This document shows positions 1-5,813 of a DNA stretch of 6,255 nucleotides, in pieces; positions within the stretch are counted from its first letter, which is position 1; each line of letters opens with the position of its first letter. The position numbers were made by a program, and so were the translations under genes. The DNA is from an uncultured Acetobacteraceae bacterium (GTDB taxonomy: Bacteria > Pseudomonadota > Alphaproteobacteria > Acetobacterales > Acetobacteraceae), in the NCBI GenBank assembly GCA_937874445.1, contig CALNAL010000191.1:1-6255 (forward strand). The letters are read 5' to 3'. The notes beneath the pieces are model-generated. The model had not been told where the DNA came from. It saw only the letters and a list, made by a program, of their open reading frames with translations, and ran no database searches.

Positions 1-70
1 GACCCGCGCGAGGGCAAGCTCATGGCCATCGTGACCCGCGGCGGCAAGCCGGCCCTGACGCCCAAGCGCA
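1..70 (+). CDS. Partial coding fragment, RluA/RluC-family pseudouridine synthase-like, possibly disrupted
   Basis: Frame 1 from the window edge reads DPREGKLMAIVTRGGKPALT. Its codons nearly all end in G or C, as in the real genes of this backbone. The string resembles the stretch of RluA-family 23S rRNA pseudouridine synthases that precedes the conserved 'GGKPA-T-Y' segment. The catalytic HRLD motif would lie left of the window. After about position 69 the codons become atypical (AGA, CGA, ATT, GGA). The frame has no stop until 418-420, so as read it would overlap the whole of the next gene. The expected last third of the enzyme, including the GRTHQIR-type motif, is not seen. This suggests a 3'-truncated remnant, a frameshift or an assembly join. 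The family call rests on about 20 residues and is tentative. Confidence 0.3.
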
Positions 71-88
71 GACGAATTGGAGAGGCAG

Positions 89-370
89 ATGCGGGCGCTG
101 AAAGCGGCGGTGGTGATCATGGGGGTGCTGATCGTCGCCGGGGTGATGTTCGTGGGGACGGTCATCGTCCGGCGCAGCCTGGCCCCGCCCTCCGGAGCGG
201 CGCGCGTGGCCGAGATGGTGCTCGACGAACCGCCGGGCACGCACATCGCGGAGATTTCACCGCTGCCGGAGGGAATGGCGCTGCGCCTGGAGGGGGGCGG
301 GCCGGACCGGGTCGTGGTGGTGGATCTGCGGAGCGGACACAGGCTGGGGGGCGTGAAGCTGACGCACTGA
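89..370 (+). CDS. DUF6476-type small single-pass membrane protein
   Basis: A 93-residue protein of unknown function. The start chosen is ATG 89, because a good ribosome binding site (GGAGAGG, 79-85) sits just upstream; the in-frame TTG at 77 overlaps that site. Residues 1-5 (MRALK) lead into one hydrophobic segment at about 6-27, closed by two arginines (28-29), which fits a signal anchor with a short cytoplasmic N-terminus. The rest is a small soluble domain that looks beta-rich, ending VVVVDLRSGHRLGGVKL. This order (MRALK-like start, one helix, then a 'VVVDLRSG' strand-turn) matches my memory of the alphaproteobacterial DUF6476 family, which often lies near RluA-family, HAD and ATP12-chaperone genes. 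The RluA-like fragment just upstream agrees with that. Membrane placement follows from the helix; the role is unknown. Confidence 0.75.
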   Translation: MRALKAAVVIMGVLIVAGVMFVGTVIVRRSLAPPSGAARVAEMVLDEPPGTHIAEISPLPEGMALRLEGGGPDRVVVVDLRSGHRLGGVKLTH

Positions 371-394
371 AGTGCATTTCCCGCCAGATTGATG

Positions 395-423
395 TTGCGT
401 CGCCGGGCGCGAGGCCGTAAAAG
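395..423 (+). promoter_or_regulatory. Possible promoter of the tRNA-Glu gene
   Basis: TTGCGT (395-400) and TAAAAG (418-423) are separated by 17 bases. The predicted start, about 7 bases after the -10, falls near 430, some 8 bases before the mature tRNA 5' end. The -35 matches the sigma-70 consensus at three of six positions and the -10 at four, so this is weak. Its placement is what makes it plausible. Confidence 0.25.
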
Positions 424-437
424 GCGCGCCGGCCTGC

Positions 438-513
438 GTCCCCTTCGTCTAGAGGCCTAGGACATCGCCCTCTCACGGCGGTAACAACGGTTCGAATCCG
501 TTAGGGGACGCCA
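438..513 (+). tRNA. tRNA-Glu (anticodon CTC), with encoded CCA
   Basis: The full cloverleaf folds by hand. The acceptor stem GTCCCCT (438-444) pairs with AGGGGAC (503-509), followed by discriminator G510 and CCA 511-513. The D arm is GTCT/GGAC. The anticodon stem TCGCC/GGCGG (465-469 with 477-481) encloses loop CTCTCAC, with anticodon CTC at 472-474, decoding GAG. The T arm AACGG-TTCGAAT-CCGTT (486-502) is perfect. The gene therefore reads glutamate codon GAG, the main glutamate codon of a GC-rich genome. It marks the junction between housekeeping-like genes on the left and glycosyltransferase genes on the right. Confidence 0.97.
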
Positions 514-787
514 AACCTCCCAGGGGCGGCAGGCAAGACATCGCCCCCCCCTCCGTTTCCCGAAAAACCGTGGCTTCCCAAGCAGCCCGTCGCCGGACGG
601 GGCGTGTGCAGGCGGATGTTTCATGCCCTGCCTGCGCCGGCGGAGCGGCGCCGGATTTGGCGAACCGGACGGGGCCTCCCACGATAGAATTGCCCCTCGG
701 AATCACGCTTGCGGGAGAAGCGCTCCTTCGGGCGGAGAGCGGCGGATTTTCGCGGCGGGCCACCCGGCGGAGTTTCCGGGGCGGGGC

Positions 788-816
788 TTGCATATCAAAG
801 CAAGGATAGATATAAC
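788..816 (+). promoter_or_regulatory. Promoter-like sequence upstream of the repeat-protein gene
   Basis: TTGCAT (788-793) and TATAAC (811-816) are spaced by exactly 17 bases, in an AT-rich patch beginning right after a GC-rich stretch. The -10 matches the sigma-70 consensus at five of six positions; the -35 only in its TTG. Transcription would start near 823, about 33 bases before the ATG at 856. This is the best candidate to drive the 856-4406 gene set. Confidence 0.4.
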
Positions 817-837
817 CTACATTGTATTATTATGTAG
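817..837. promoter_or_regulatory. Dyad between -10 and start codon
   Basis: CTACAT (817-822) and ATGTAG (832-837) form a perfect 6-bp inverted repeat around TGTATTATT. It directly follows the predicted -10 and spans the predicted transcription start, so it could be an operator. It could also be a weak hairpin in the leader. The arms are short and the effect is unproven. Confidence 0.3.
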
Positions 838-855
838 TGACGCAGCGTAGAAAAG

Positions 856-1338
856 ATGGGCAAGCAGGACCAGTGTTTACCAAATCCACCCCCTACATGG
901 GCAGAAATAGTTAATAGAAAACTTATAGATACGGGATCGCACGGAAGATTTATAGCCGTCGATCAGCATTTTATGAGGTCATGTATTTCTCGCTGGGTCG
1001 AGGATATTTGTGTCGACGAAGATTGGTATTTGAGTAAATACCATGATGTTCAGAACGCTGTGTCGGAAAAAATTTTTACGTCCGCACGGCAGCATTATAC
1101 TCAAGTCGGTTTCTATGAGAATCGATTTCCCTATGAAATCCTTGTCGATGAGGAATTTTATTATGCCGCCTATCCCGATGTGCGGGCTGCCTGCGGGGAA
1201 GGGGGGCATAAATCGGCACAGGAGCATTTTGAGCTTTTTGGATTCCGCGAGGGGCGTCTCCCCTATCGGGGCTTTCACTTTCTTTCGGTTCAGGATGTCC
1301 TTCCCGTCTGCCTGAAGAATGACGCGGCAGGCATATAG
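856..1338 (+). CDS. Small protein with two tandem 'HY-x3-G-x2-E-x-R' repeats
   Basis: A 160-residue protein, apparently cytosolic: no signal peptide or membrane helix is visible. Two 41-residue repeats fill its centre, residues 53-93 (VDEDWYLSKYHDV...QHYTQVGFYENRFPY) and 97-137 (VDEEFYYAAYPDV...EHFELFGFREGRLPY). Each has the pattern D-E-x-x-Y-x-x-x-Y-x-D-V, then [HY/HF]-x3-G-[FW]-x-E-x-R. I know this motif from alphaproteobacterial glycosyltransferases and large secreted proteins, where its function is unsettled. The first 50 residues and the last 23 show no recognisable domain. ATG 856 is the first start in the frame; no clear Shine-Dalgarno precedes it (only GTAGAAAAG), so initiation may be weak. 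The GT2 gene begins 24 bases downstream and carries a third repeat copy, suggesting a shared target or direct partnership. The gene is much more AT-rich than its downstream neighbours (21 G/C of 60 in block 1021-1080, counted by hand). It may be a fragment of a once longer glycosyltransferase. Confidence 0.8.
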   Translation: MGKQDQCLPNPPPTWAEIVNRKLIDTGSHGRFIAVDQHFMRSCISRWVEDICVDEDWYLSKYHDVQNAVSEKIFTSARQHYTQVGFYENRFPYEILVDEEFYYAAYPDVRAACGEGGHKSAQEHFELFGFREGRLPYRGFHFLSVQDVLPVCLKNDAAGI

Positions 1339-1548
1339 TACTATTTGCGCAGGTAACCCGATATGAACGACTCTTCCGAAGATTCAAAACGAAACGGCGC
1401 GTCCCCGCCGGTCTTTCCCCCCTCCTGGTTCGACGAAGAAGCGTATCTCCTGACCCACGAGGATGTGGCGGCGGGGGTCGCGTGCGGGGCCATCCACTCC
1501 GGATATGAGCACTATGTCACGCAGGGGTGGCTGGAAAACCGCAGCGTG
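1012..1548 (+). repeat. Three copies of a 40-41 residue protein repeat across two genes
   Basis: Copy A is 1012-1134 and copy B 1144-1266, both in the small protein. Copy C is 1429-1548, at the N-terminus of the GT2 (residues 23-62, FDEEAYLLTHEDV...EHYVTQGWLENR). The shared core is an acidic D-E-[DE], aromatic residues, D-V, a variable middle, then H-[YF]-x3-G-[FW]-x-E-[NG]-R. The copies are divergent at DNA level, so this is a repeated protein module, not a recent duplication. Confidence 0.75.
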
Positions 1549-3051
1549 GTTTTCTCCCGCCAGGCGCCGCACGACCAGTTGTACCGCTGGGGAGTCGTCG
1601 AGAAGGATCAGCCTCTCCCGGGAGCGCAGGGGGCGAAGTTCCGCTGCAACATAGAGCTGGCGGTGGCCTCCGGGGGCGGCGGCCTGTTCGTCTCCGGCTG
1701 GATCGATGATCTGGAGAGTCCTCTGGATACGATCCGCATCGTCAATTCGAATTGGATGTTCATATTCTCCGTTTCCGATCTGGTTCGTGTCCGCCGCGCC
1801 GATGTCGAAAAGGAACTTGGGGCCTCGCACCAGCATTCCTATGGATTCTTCGGGTTCTGCAACACCGGGGATCCGCTCGTCGTGGAGTCTGTGGGCTGTT
1901 CTTTTAATATCCAGCGCCAGGACGGCAGTGCCGAACAGACCAACGTGAATATCGGCCGGATCGGCGATGTCGAATTGCGGGATCTGGTGCTGAACTACTT
2001 CGCCCAGGCGGGCTTCTACGGAAACCGTCAGGTCGAGGCGATCCGGGCCTGCGGTTCCGGATTCGGGGCGCAGATCGCCGGGTTCAACCGGGACGTATCG
2101 CGCCGCCTGGTCCGGGGCGCCTACACGCGGAATTTCGGCGGGACCCGGCCGTTGCGCGGGTCGCTGATGGTCTGCCTCTACGGCAAGGCGGAATTCGTCT
2201 TTCTCCAGAATGCCCTGTTCTCCGGCCGGCCGGGTTTCCAGGATTACGAGATCATCTGGGTTTCCAACAGCCCCGACCTCTCCGAGCGCCTGCTGGCCGA
2301 AATCGAAATCGCCCATTCCGTCTATGGCGTCCCGCAGACCGCGGTGCTGCTGCCCGGCAATGCCGGATTCGGCGCGGCCAACAACGCGGCCGCGTCGTTC
2401 GCGCACAGCGACCGCGTCATCGCCATCAATCCGGACGTGTTTCCCAAGGATCTGGCCTGGGCCCGCAAGCACACCGACCTCGTGGACGGGCTGCCGGCCG
2501 AGCAGACGCGTCTTTTCGGCGCGCCGCTCTACTACGACGACGGCTCCCTCATGCATGGCGGCATGTATTTCGAGTTCGATACCGGCGTCTCCCTCAAGGC
2601 GGATTCGGTCGAGGACTGCCGGCTGGTCCGGGTGGAACACTACGGCAAGGGCGCTCCCGCCGCCTCGCAGCGGTTCACCCGCCCGCGCCCCGTGCCGGCC
2701 GTGACCGGCGCGTTCATCTCCTGCGATCGCGCCTGGTACGAGAAGCTCGGCGGGTTCAGCGAGGACTACATCTTCGGCAACTACGAGGACGCCGATCTCT
2801 GCCTGAAAAGCCTCCAGCAGGGGACGCCCTCGTGGCTGCACGACCTGCGGCTGTGGCACCTGGAAGGCAAGGGGTCCACCCGCCTGCCGGCGCACGAGGG
2901 GGGATGGCTCGTGAACCGCTGGCTGTTCGCGGATCGCTGGGCGAAAGAAATCGATCATGGGCTTCTCGGCCCGAACCCCACGCGTCTGCCGGGGGCCGGC
3001 GGCGAGGCCGTGCCCTCCTCCTCCGAAGACACTGCCGGAACCGGGAACTAG
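1363..3051 (+). CDS. Multidomain GT2-family glycosyltransferase
   Basis: A 562-residue protein predicted to transfer a sugar from a nucleotide donor; no membrane helix is obvious. Residues 23-62 are a copy of the repeat found in the preceding protein. Residues about 95-185 look like a beta-type domain seen in alphaproteobacterial glycosyltransferases, with SGWIDD (111-116), the RVRRADVEKELG segment (142-153) and YGFFGF (160-165). The GT-A catalytic domain spans about 266-505: an opening strand SLMVCLYG, EIIWVSNS (296-303), GNAGFGAANNAA (332-343), and INPDV (355-359) in the place of the usual DXD metal motif. The acceptor-side block is VTGAFISCDRAWYEKLGGF (447-465) with EDADLCLK (475-482), whose acidic residues should include the catalytic base, then LWHLEGKGS (497-505). 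The tail from about 540 is Pro/Gly/Ser-rich. ATG 1363 has AGGTAA (1351-1356) upstream. Donor and acceptor are unknown; a rhamnosyltransferase-like enzyme is possible. GC content rises along the gene. Confidence 0.9.
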   Translation: MNDSSEDSKRNGASPPVFPPSWFDEEAYLLTHEDVAAGVACGAIHSGYEHYVTQGWLENRSVVFSRQAPHDQLYRWGVVEKDQPLPGAQGAKFRCNIELAVASGGGGLFVSGWIDDLESPLDTIRIVNSNWMFIFSVSDLVRVRRADVEKELGASHQHSYGFFGFCNTGDPLVVESVGCSFNIQRQDGSAEQTNVNIGRIGDVELRDLVLNYFAQAGFYGNRQVEAIRACGSGFGAQIAGFNRDVSRRLVRGAYTRNFGGTRPLRGSLMVCLYGKAEFVFLQNALFSGRPGFQDYEIIWVSNSPDLSERLLAEIEIAHSVYGVPQTAVLLPGNAGFGAANNAAASFAHSDRVIAINPDVFPKDLAWARKHTDLVDGLPAEQTRLFGAPLYYDDGSLMHGGMYFEFDTGVSLKADSVEDCRLVRVEHYGKGAPAASQRFTRPRPVPAVTGAFISCDRAWYEKLGGFSEDYIFGNYEDADLCLKSLQQGTPSWLHDLRLWHLEGKGSTRLPAHEGGWLVNRWLFADRWAKEIDHGLLGPNPTRLPGAGGEAVPSSSEDTAGTGN

Positions 3052-3053
3052 CC

Positions 3054-4406
3054 ATGCGGGTGCTTCTGATCGGCGTCTTTCACCCCGAGATCGTCCGCGG
3101 CGGCGCGCAGCAGGTGTGCTACGAGCTTTTCGAGGCGTTGCAGGCCACGCCCGGCATCGAGCCGACGCTGCTGGCCGCGATCGATCCGAGCTGCGAGTCC
3201 CTCTACAAGAGCGGCGCCCGCATCACCGGCTTCGATGGCCGGCCGAACGAGTTCCTCTATCTCAGCCGCGAATACGACTACTGGTGGCACAAGAGCGGCA
3301 ACCGCCTGCTGCATGAATCCTTCGTCGAGTTCCTCCAGCTGGTGCAGCCCGAGGTGGTGCATTTCCATCACTTCATGCTGCTGGGCCTCGACCTCCTCAC
3401 GCTGACGCGGCGCACGCTGCCGAACGTCCGCATCGTGTTCACGCTGCACGAGTTCCTCGGCATCTGCGCCGCCGACGGCCACATGCTGCGCCGCAACGAC
3501 CGCTCGCTCTGCCGGCACGCCAGCCAGGTGCGTTGCAGCCAGTGCTTCCCCGGGCGCCGCCCGGAGGAATTCTTCATGCGGGAGATGTGGGTGAAGCGGC
3601 ACTTCGAGGCGGTGGACGTGTTCACCACCCCCAGCCGCTTCATGATCGAGCACTATGTGGACTGGGGGCTCGAGCGCGACCGCATCGTCCATGTCACCAA
3701 CGGCCAGCGCGACTACACCGGCGGCCATCGCCTGCCGGCTTCCCGCGGACGGCACAACCGCTTCGGCTTCTTCGGCCAGCTGGTGGACGACAAGGGCGTG
3801 TGGGTGCTGATCGAGGCGGTGCGGCAACTGCGCTCCGAGGGGTTCACCGACTTCGTGGTGGAGATCAACGGCGGCAACCTGCAGTACGCCTCCGAGGCGC
3901 GCCGGGCGGAGATCGAGGCGTTCCAGAAGGAGGAGGAGGCGCTGCCCTTCGAGGAGCGGCGCGTGTTCTTCCTGGGGTCCTACGCCGTGGACCAGCTGCG
4001 CCAGCGGATGGGCCGCGTGGATTGGTGCGTGGTGCCCTCGGTGTGGTACGAGACCTTCGCGCTGGTGATCTCCGAGGCGTGGATGTTCGGCCGGCCGGTG
4101 ATCGGCTCGGACGTGGGGGCGATGGCGGAGCGCATCCACCACGACAAGGATGGCCTGCTCTTCGGAGTCGGCGATTCCCGCGCCCTGGCCGAGACCATCC
4201 GGCGGGCCTGCACCGAGAAGGGGCTGTGGGAACGCCTGTCCGGCGGCATCCAGGCACCGCCGCCGCGCGAGGCGATGCTGGAGGGGATGCTGGACGTGTA
4301 TCGGGATTCGGCCAGTGTTCAGCCCGGCAGCACGGCCGTATCCAGTGCTGTGCGGCCCCGCTCGCACAGGCCACGCACGGCCGCAATGCCTGAAGAGGCG
4401 AAATAA
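3054..4406 (+). CDS. GT4-family (GT-B fold) glycosyltransferase
   Basis: A 450-residue retaining glycosyltransferase, predicted cytosolic or membrane-peripheral. The start is ATG 3054: it gives the classic first strand MRVLLIGVFHPEIVRGGAQQ, with the glycine-rich acceptor loop at 16-18, and lies 2 bases after the GT2 stop, so translation is probably coupled. The frame is open further upstream only inside the GT2 gene. N-terminal marks are VVHFHHF (101-107) and TLHEF (130-134). A cysteine-bearing insert follows (C138, C153, C161, C164, with C-x2-C at the end). The C-terminal domain opens with FGFFGQLVDDKGVWVLIEAV (237-256) and includes VVPSVWYETFALVISEA (326-342), holding the E-x7-E motif (E333, E341), then GRPVIGSDVGAMAE. 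Residues about 420-450 form a Ser/Arg/Pro tail outside the fold. Codons are strongly GC-rich (43 G/C of 60 in block 3961-4020, counted by hand). The donor sugar cannot be assigned. Confidence 0.93.
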   Translation: MRVLLIGVFHPEIVRGGAQQVCYELFEALQATPGIEPTLLAAIDPSCESLYKSGARITGFDGRPNEFLYLSREYDYWWHKSGNRLLHESFVEFLQLVQPEVVHFHHFMLLGLDLLTLTRRTLPNVRIVFTLHEFLGICAADGHMLRRNDRSLCRHASQVRCSQCFPGRRPEEFFMREMWVKRHFEAVDVFTTPSRFMIEHYVDWGLERDRIVHVTNGQRDYTGGHRLPASRGRHNRFGFFGQLVDDKGVWVLIEAVRQLRSEGFTDFVVEINGGNLQYASEARRAEIEAFQKEEEALPFEERRVFFLGSYAVDQLRQRMGRVDWCVVPSVWYETFALVISEAWMFGRPVIGSDVGAMAERIHHDKDGLLFGVGDSRALAETIRRACTEKGLWERLSGGIQAPPPREAMLEGMLDVYRDSASVQPGSTAVSSAVRPRSHRPRTAAMPEEAK

Positions 4407-4410
4407 AAAA

Positions 4411-4465
4411 TTGCCATGGCAAGCAAAATTCCTTGCGAATTGTTGCATATCTGTCCTACAGATAT
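4411..4465. promoter_or_regulatory. Three abutting dyads in the GT4-GT29 intergenic region
   Basis: TTGCCATGGCAA (4411-4422) is a perfect palindrome. Positions 4423-4446 fold as GCAA-AATTC, loop CTTGC, GAATT-(G bulge)-TTGC, giving 9 bp. ATATCTGT-CCT-ACAGATAT (4447-4465) is a perfect 8-bp dyad with a 3-base spacer. The three elements follow one another with no gap. CCATGGCAAGCA (4414-4425) recurs with one change at 4469-4480 (CCATGGCAGGCA). They could be repressor or activator sites for the GT29 gene, or leader structure. No T-run follows them on the plus strand, so they do not look like a terminator for the upstream genes. Confidence 0.45.
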
Positions 4466-4468
4466 TAT
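4440..4468 (+). promoter_or_regulatory. Possible promoter for the GT29 gene
   Basis: TTGTTG (4440-4445) and TATTAT (4463-4468) are 17 bases apart. The -10 fits the consensus at five of six positions, the -35 only in its TTG. The perfect dyad 4447-4465 fills the spacer and runs into the -10, a typical operator position. The predicted leader would be about 170 bases. A separate promoter is expected because the GT29 gene lies 240 bases after the GT4 stop. Confidence 0.25.
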
Positions 4469-4646
4469 CCATGGCAGGCATTTTGATTTTTCGGACGCCG
4501 TGCCGGGAAAACGGGATTTGACGCCCGGTGCCTTTGCCGTGGCTTTCGACTCATGGTGAGCGGAGCACATCCGTGTGGTATTATTTGAAAATGCCATGAA
4601 AGATGGCCGTCAATTTTTGACTCGATAGCCAACACGCGAGGTAGAT

Positions 4647-5813
4647 ATGGATCAAGAAATGACAAAATCGTTCATTACCTCTTTTAGACAAGCCCCAAAA
4701 GAGGAGCGCATTTTGTTGCTTTCCGCGGAGGTCGAGGAATCCCCCTCTGCAATGGGAAACATCATATCTATTCTTGCGGCACGGGATATCGATACGGATG
4801 TATTTGTAAGCGTCCTGACGGAAATACATGAAAAACAGCCAAACAATCTCCCTGCGCTCTATGCTCTCATATTGCATAACATTCGCGATGGAAATTGCCA
4901 AAAAGCAAGAGAGATGTTGCTGGAGTGCATAAAACTGTGGCCGTCCAAATTTGACGCGTACAAGCAGATTCTTCGGCTTGATATCGTGGAGCCGACAATT
5001 TCCATTGGAAATTTTCTCAAGTTGGCGCGGCCTGTTCTTGAGGATCCGCTTGTCGCCGGAAGCTATCGATACCAGCTCGCGCTTGCGCATCTCGATGTGG
5101 ATGCCGAGGACAGAAGGCGGTTTGCCCTTCGGGAAATGGATATCGGCGTTGCGGATGCTTTCCGGTCCAGCCTGGAAGCTGATTCGGCCATTAGTGCCGG
5201 ATCGTGTCAGAATTTCTGGGATATTTTTGCGCCCATCCTAAAAGCAAAACGCATTGCCCTGATCGGAAATGGACCGAGCTTGTTGGGGCAGGGGCGGGGG
5301 GCGGAGATAGACGGGCATGATCTCGTGGTCCGTTTTAATTTTCCGCATATTTCCGACTTTGCCGTTGACGTCGGCCGGCGTACCGATCTGGTCATGGTGA
5401 ATGAATCTATTCTGGGGAGCCTGCCCAGCCTCGTCGAAAGAGAAGCGGGATTTCATTCTTGCGGGATTTTGTCTGCGCACCCCGATTCGATAAAGATAGA
5501 CGGCATCGATAATTTTGAAGAGTCCCTCGGGGTGAAAGTTGGCAGATTGCCATCCGGGTTCAGGAAATTCATTCGGAGAATATCGTACGGAAGCCCAACC
5601 ACGGGTTTTATGGCGGTTATATTGTTTGGAATCATGCTGAAAAAAGAGCTTTCCATATATGGATTTGATTTTTTCAATAACACAAGGAATCCGCATTATT
5701 TCAAGAGAGTTGACAACGTTTTTCTTGGACATGAACTTTCGTACGAAAAATTCTTTGTCAGGACTTTTCTGGTGGACTTCTTGAGGGGCATGCCGGTACA
5801 TTTTTATTGCTAG
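4647..5813 (+). CDS. GT29 sialyltransferase-like glycosyltransferase with TPR-like N-terminus
   Basis: A 388-residue protein. Residues about 35-180 are helical and TPR-like (for example NNLPALYALILHNIRDGN followed by CQKAREMLLECIKLWP), and may bind a protein partner. The catalytic part carries the GT29 sialylmotifs in order. Motif L runs 202-248, with RIALIGNGPSLLG, ID--D-VVRFN (229-231) and DVGRRTDL (241-248). Motif S is 313-342, with SPTTGF and YGFDFF. Motif III is HYFK (350-353). Motif VS is H362-x4-E367, whose histidine is the likely catalytic base. GT29 enzymes use CMP-activated nonulosonic acids such as sialic or KDO-type sugars; the donor here is not known. The cysteines that link motifs L and S in animal enzymes are absent. 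No signal peptide or anchor is visible, so it should act in the cytosol. ATG 4647 has GAGG at 4638-4641. The gene is AT-rich (17 G/C of 60 in block 5641-5700, counted by hand), suggesting separate acquisition. Confidence 0.88.
   Translation: MDQEMTKSFITSFRQAPKEERILLLSAEVEESPSAMGNIISILAARDIDTDVFVSVLTEIHEKQPNNLPALYALILHNIRDGNCQKAREMLLECIKLWPSKFDAYKQILRLDIVEPTISIGNFLKLARPVLEDPLVAGSYRYQLALAHLDVDAEDRRRFALREMDIGVADAFRSSLEADSAISAGSCQNFWDIFAPILKAKRIALIGNGPSLLGQGRGAEIDGHDLVVRFNFPHISDFAVDVGRRTDLVMVNESILGSLPSLVEREAGFHSCGILSAHPDSIKIDGIDNFEESLGVKVGRLPSGFRKFIRRISYGSPTTGFMAVILFGIMLKKELSIYGFDFFNNTRNPHYFKRVDNVFLGHELSYEKFFVRTFLVDFLRGMPVHFYC

Larger units (their letters stand above)
514..855. other. Gene-free stretch after tRNA-Glu
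   Basis: I see no supportable gene in these 342 bases. The first 270 or so are very GC-rich and contain small hairpins: GGGGCG/CGCCCC (523-528 with 542-547), CCCGTC/GACGGG with a GCCG loop (585-600), GCAGGC/GCCTGC (608-613 with 630-635) and GCGCCG/CGGCGC (634-639 with 646-651). Hairpins this size are common by chance at high GC. The first lies where a tRNA terminator would be but lacks a T-run, so termination is not supported. From about 788 the sequence becomes abruptly AT-rich and carries the promoter-like elements of the next gene. Confidence 0.6.

Noticed and set aside
22..420. 132-codon plus-strand frame over the DUF6476 gene
   Set aside because: After about position 70 the translation is Gly/Arg/Ala noise; the overlapping frame gives a membrane helix and a recognised family.
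523..547. GGGGCG/CGCCCC hairpin considered as terminator of the tRNA
   Set aside because: The stem is only 6 bp, the loop is 13 bases, and a C-rich rather than T-rich stretch follows.
1384..2958. Long open frame on the minus strand opposite the GT2 gene (524 codons)
   Set aside because: It is the complement of a clear glycosyltransferase in GC-rich DNA; the translation has no recognisable motifs and the plus-strand frame holds all the family signatures.
2832..3053. Upstream in-frame extension of the GT4 gene
   Set aside because: It lies inside the GT2 reading frame; the family's first strand begins at MRVLLIG encoded from 3054.
3048..4481. Long minus-strand open frame opposite the GT4 gene (477 codons)
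   Set aside because: The translation is rich in His, Leu, Arg and Ala with no domain; it mirrors the codon bias of the plus-strand gene.
4490..4533. GC hairpin GTGCCGGG/CCCGGTGC considered as terminator of the GT4 gene
   Set aside because: It needs two wobble pairs, has a 16-base loop, is not followed by a T-run and lies about 90 bases past the stop.
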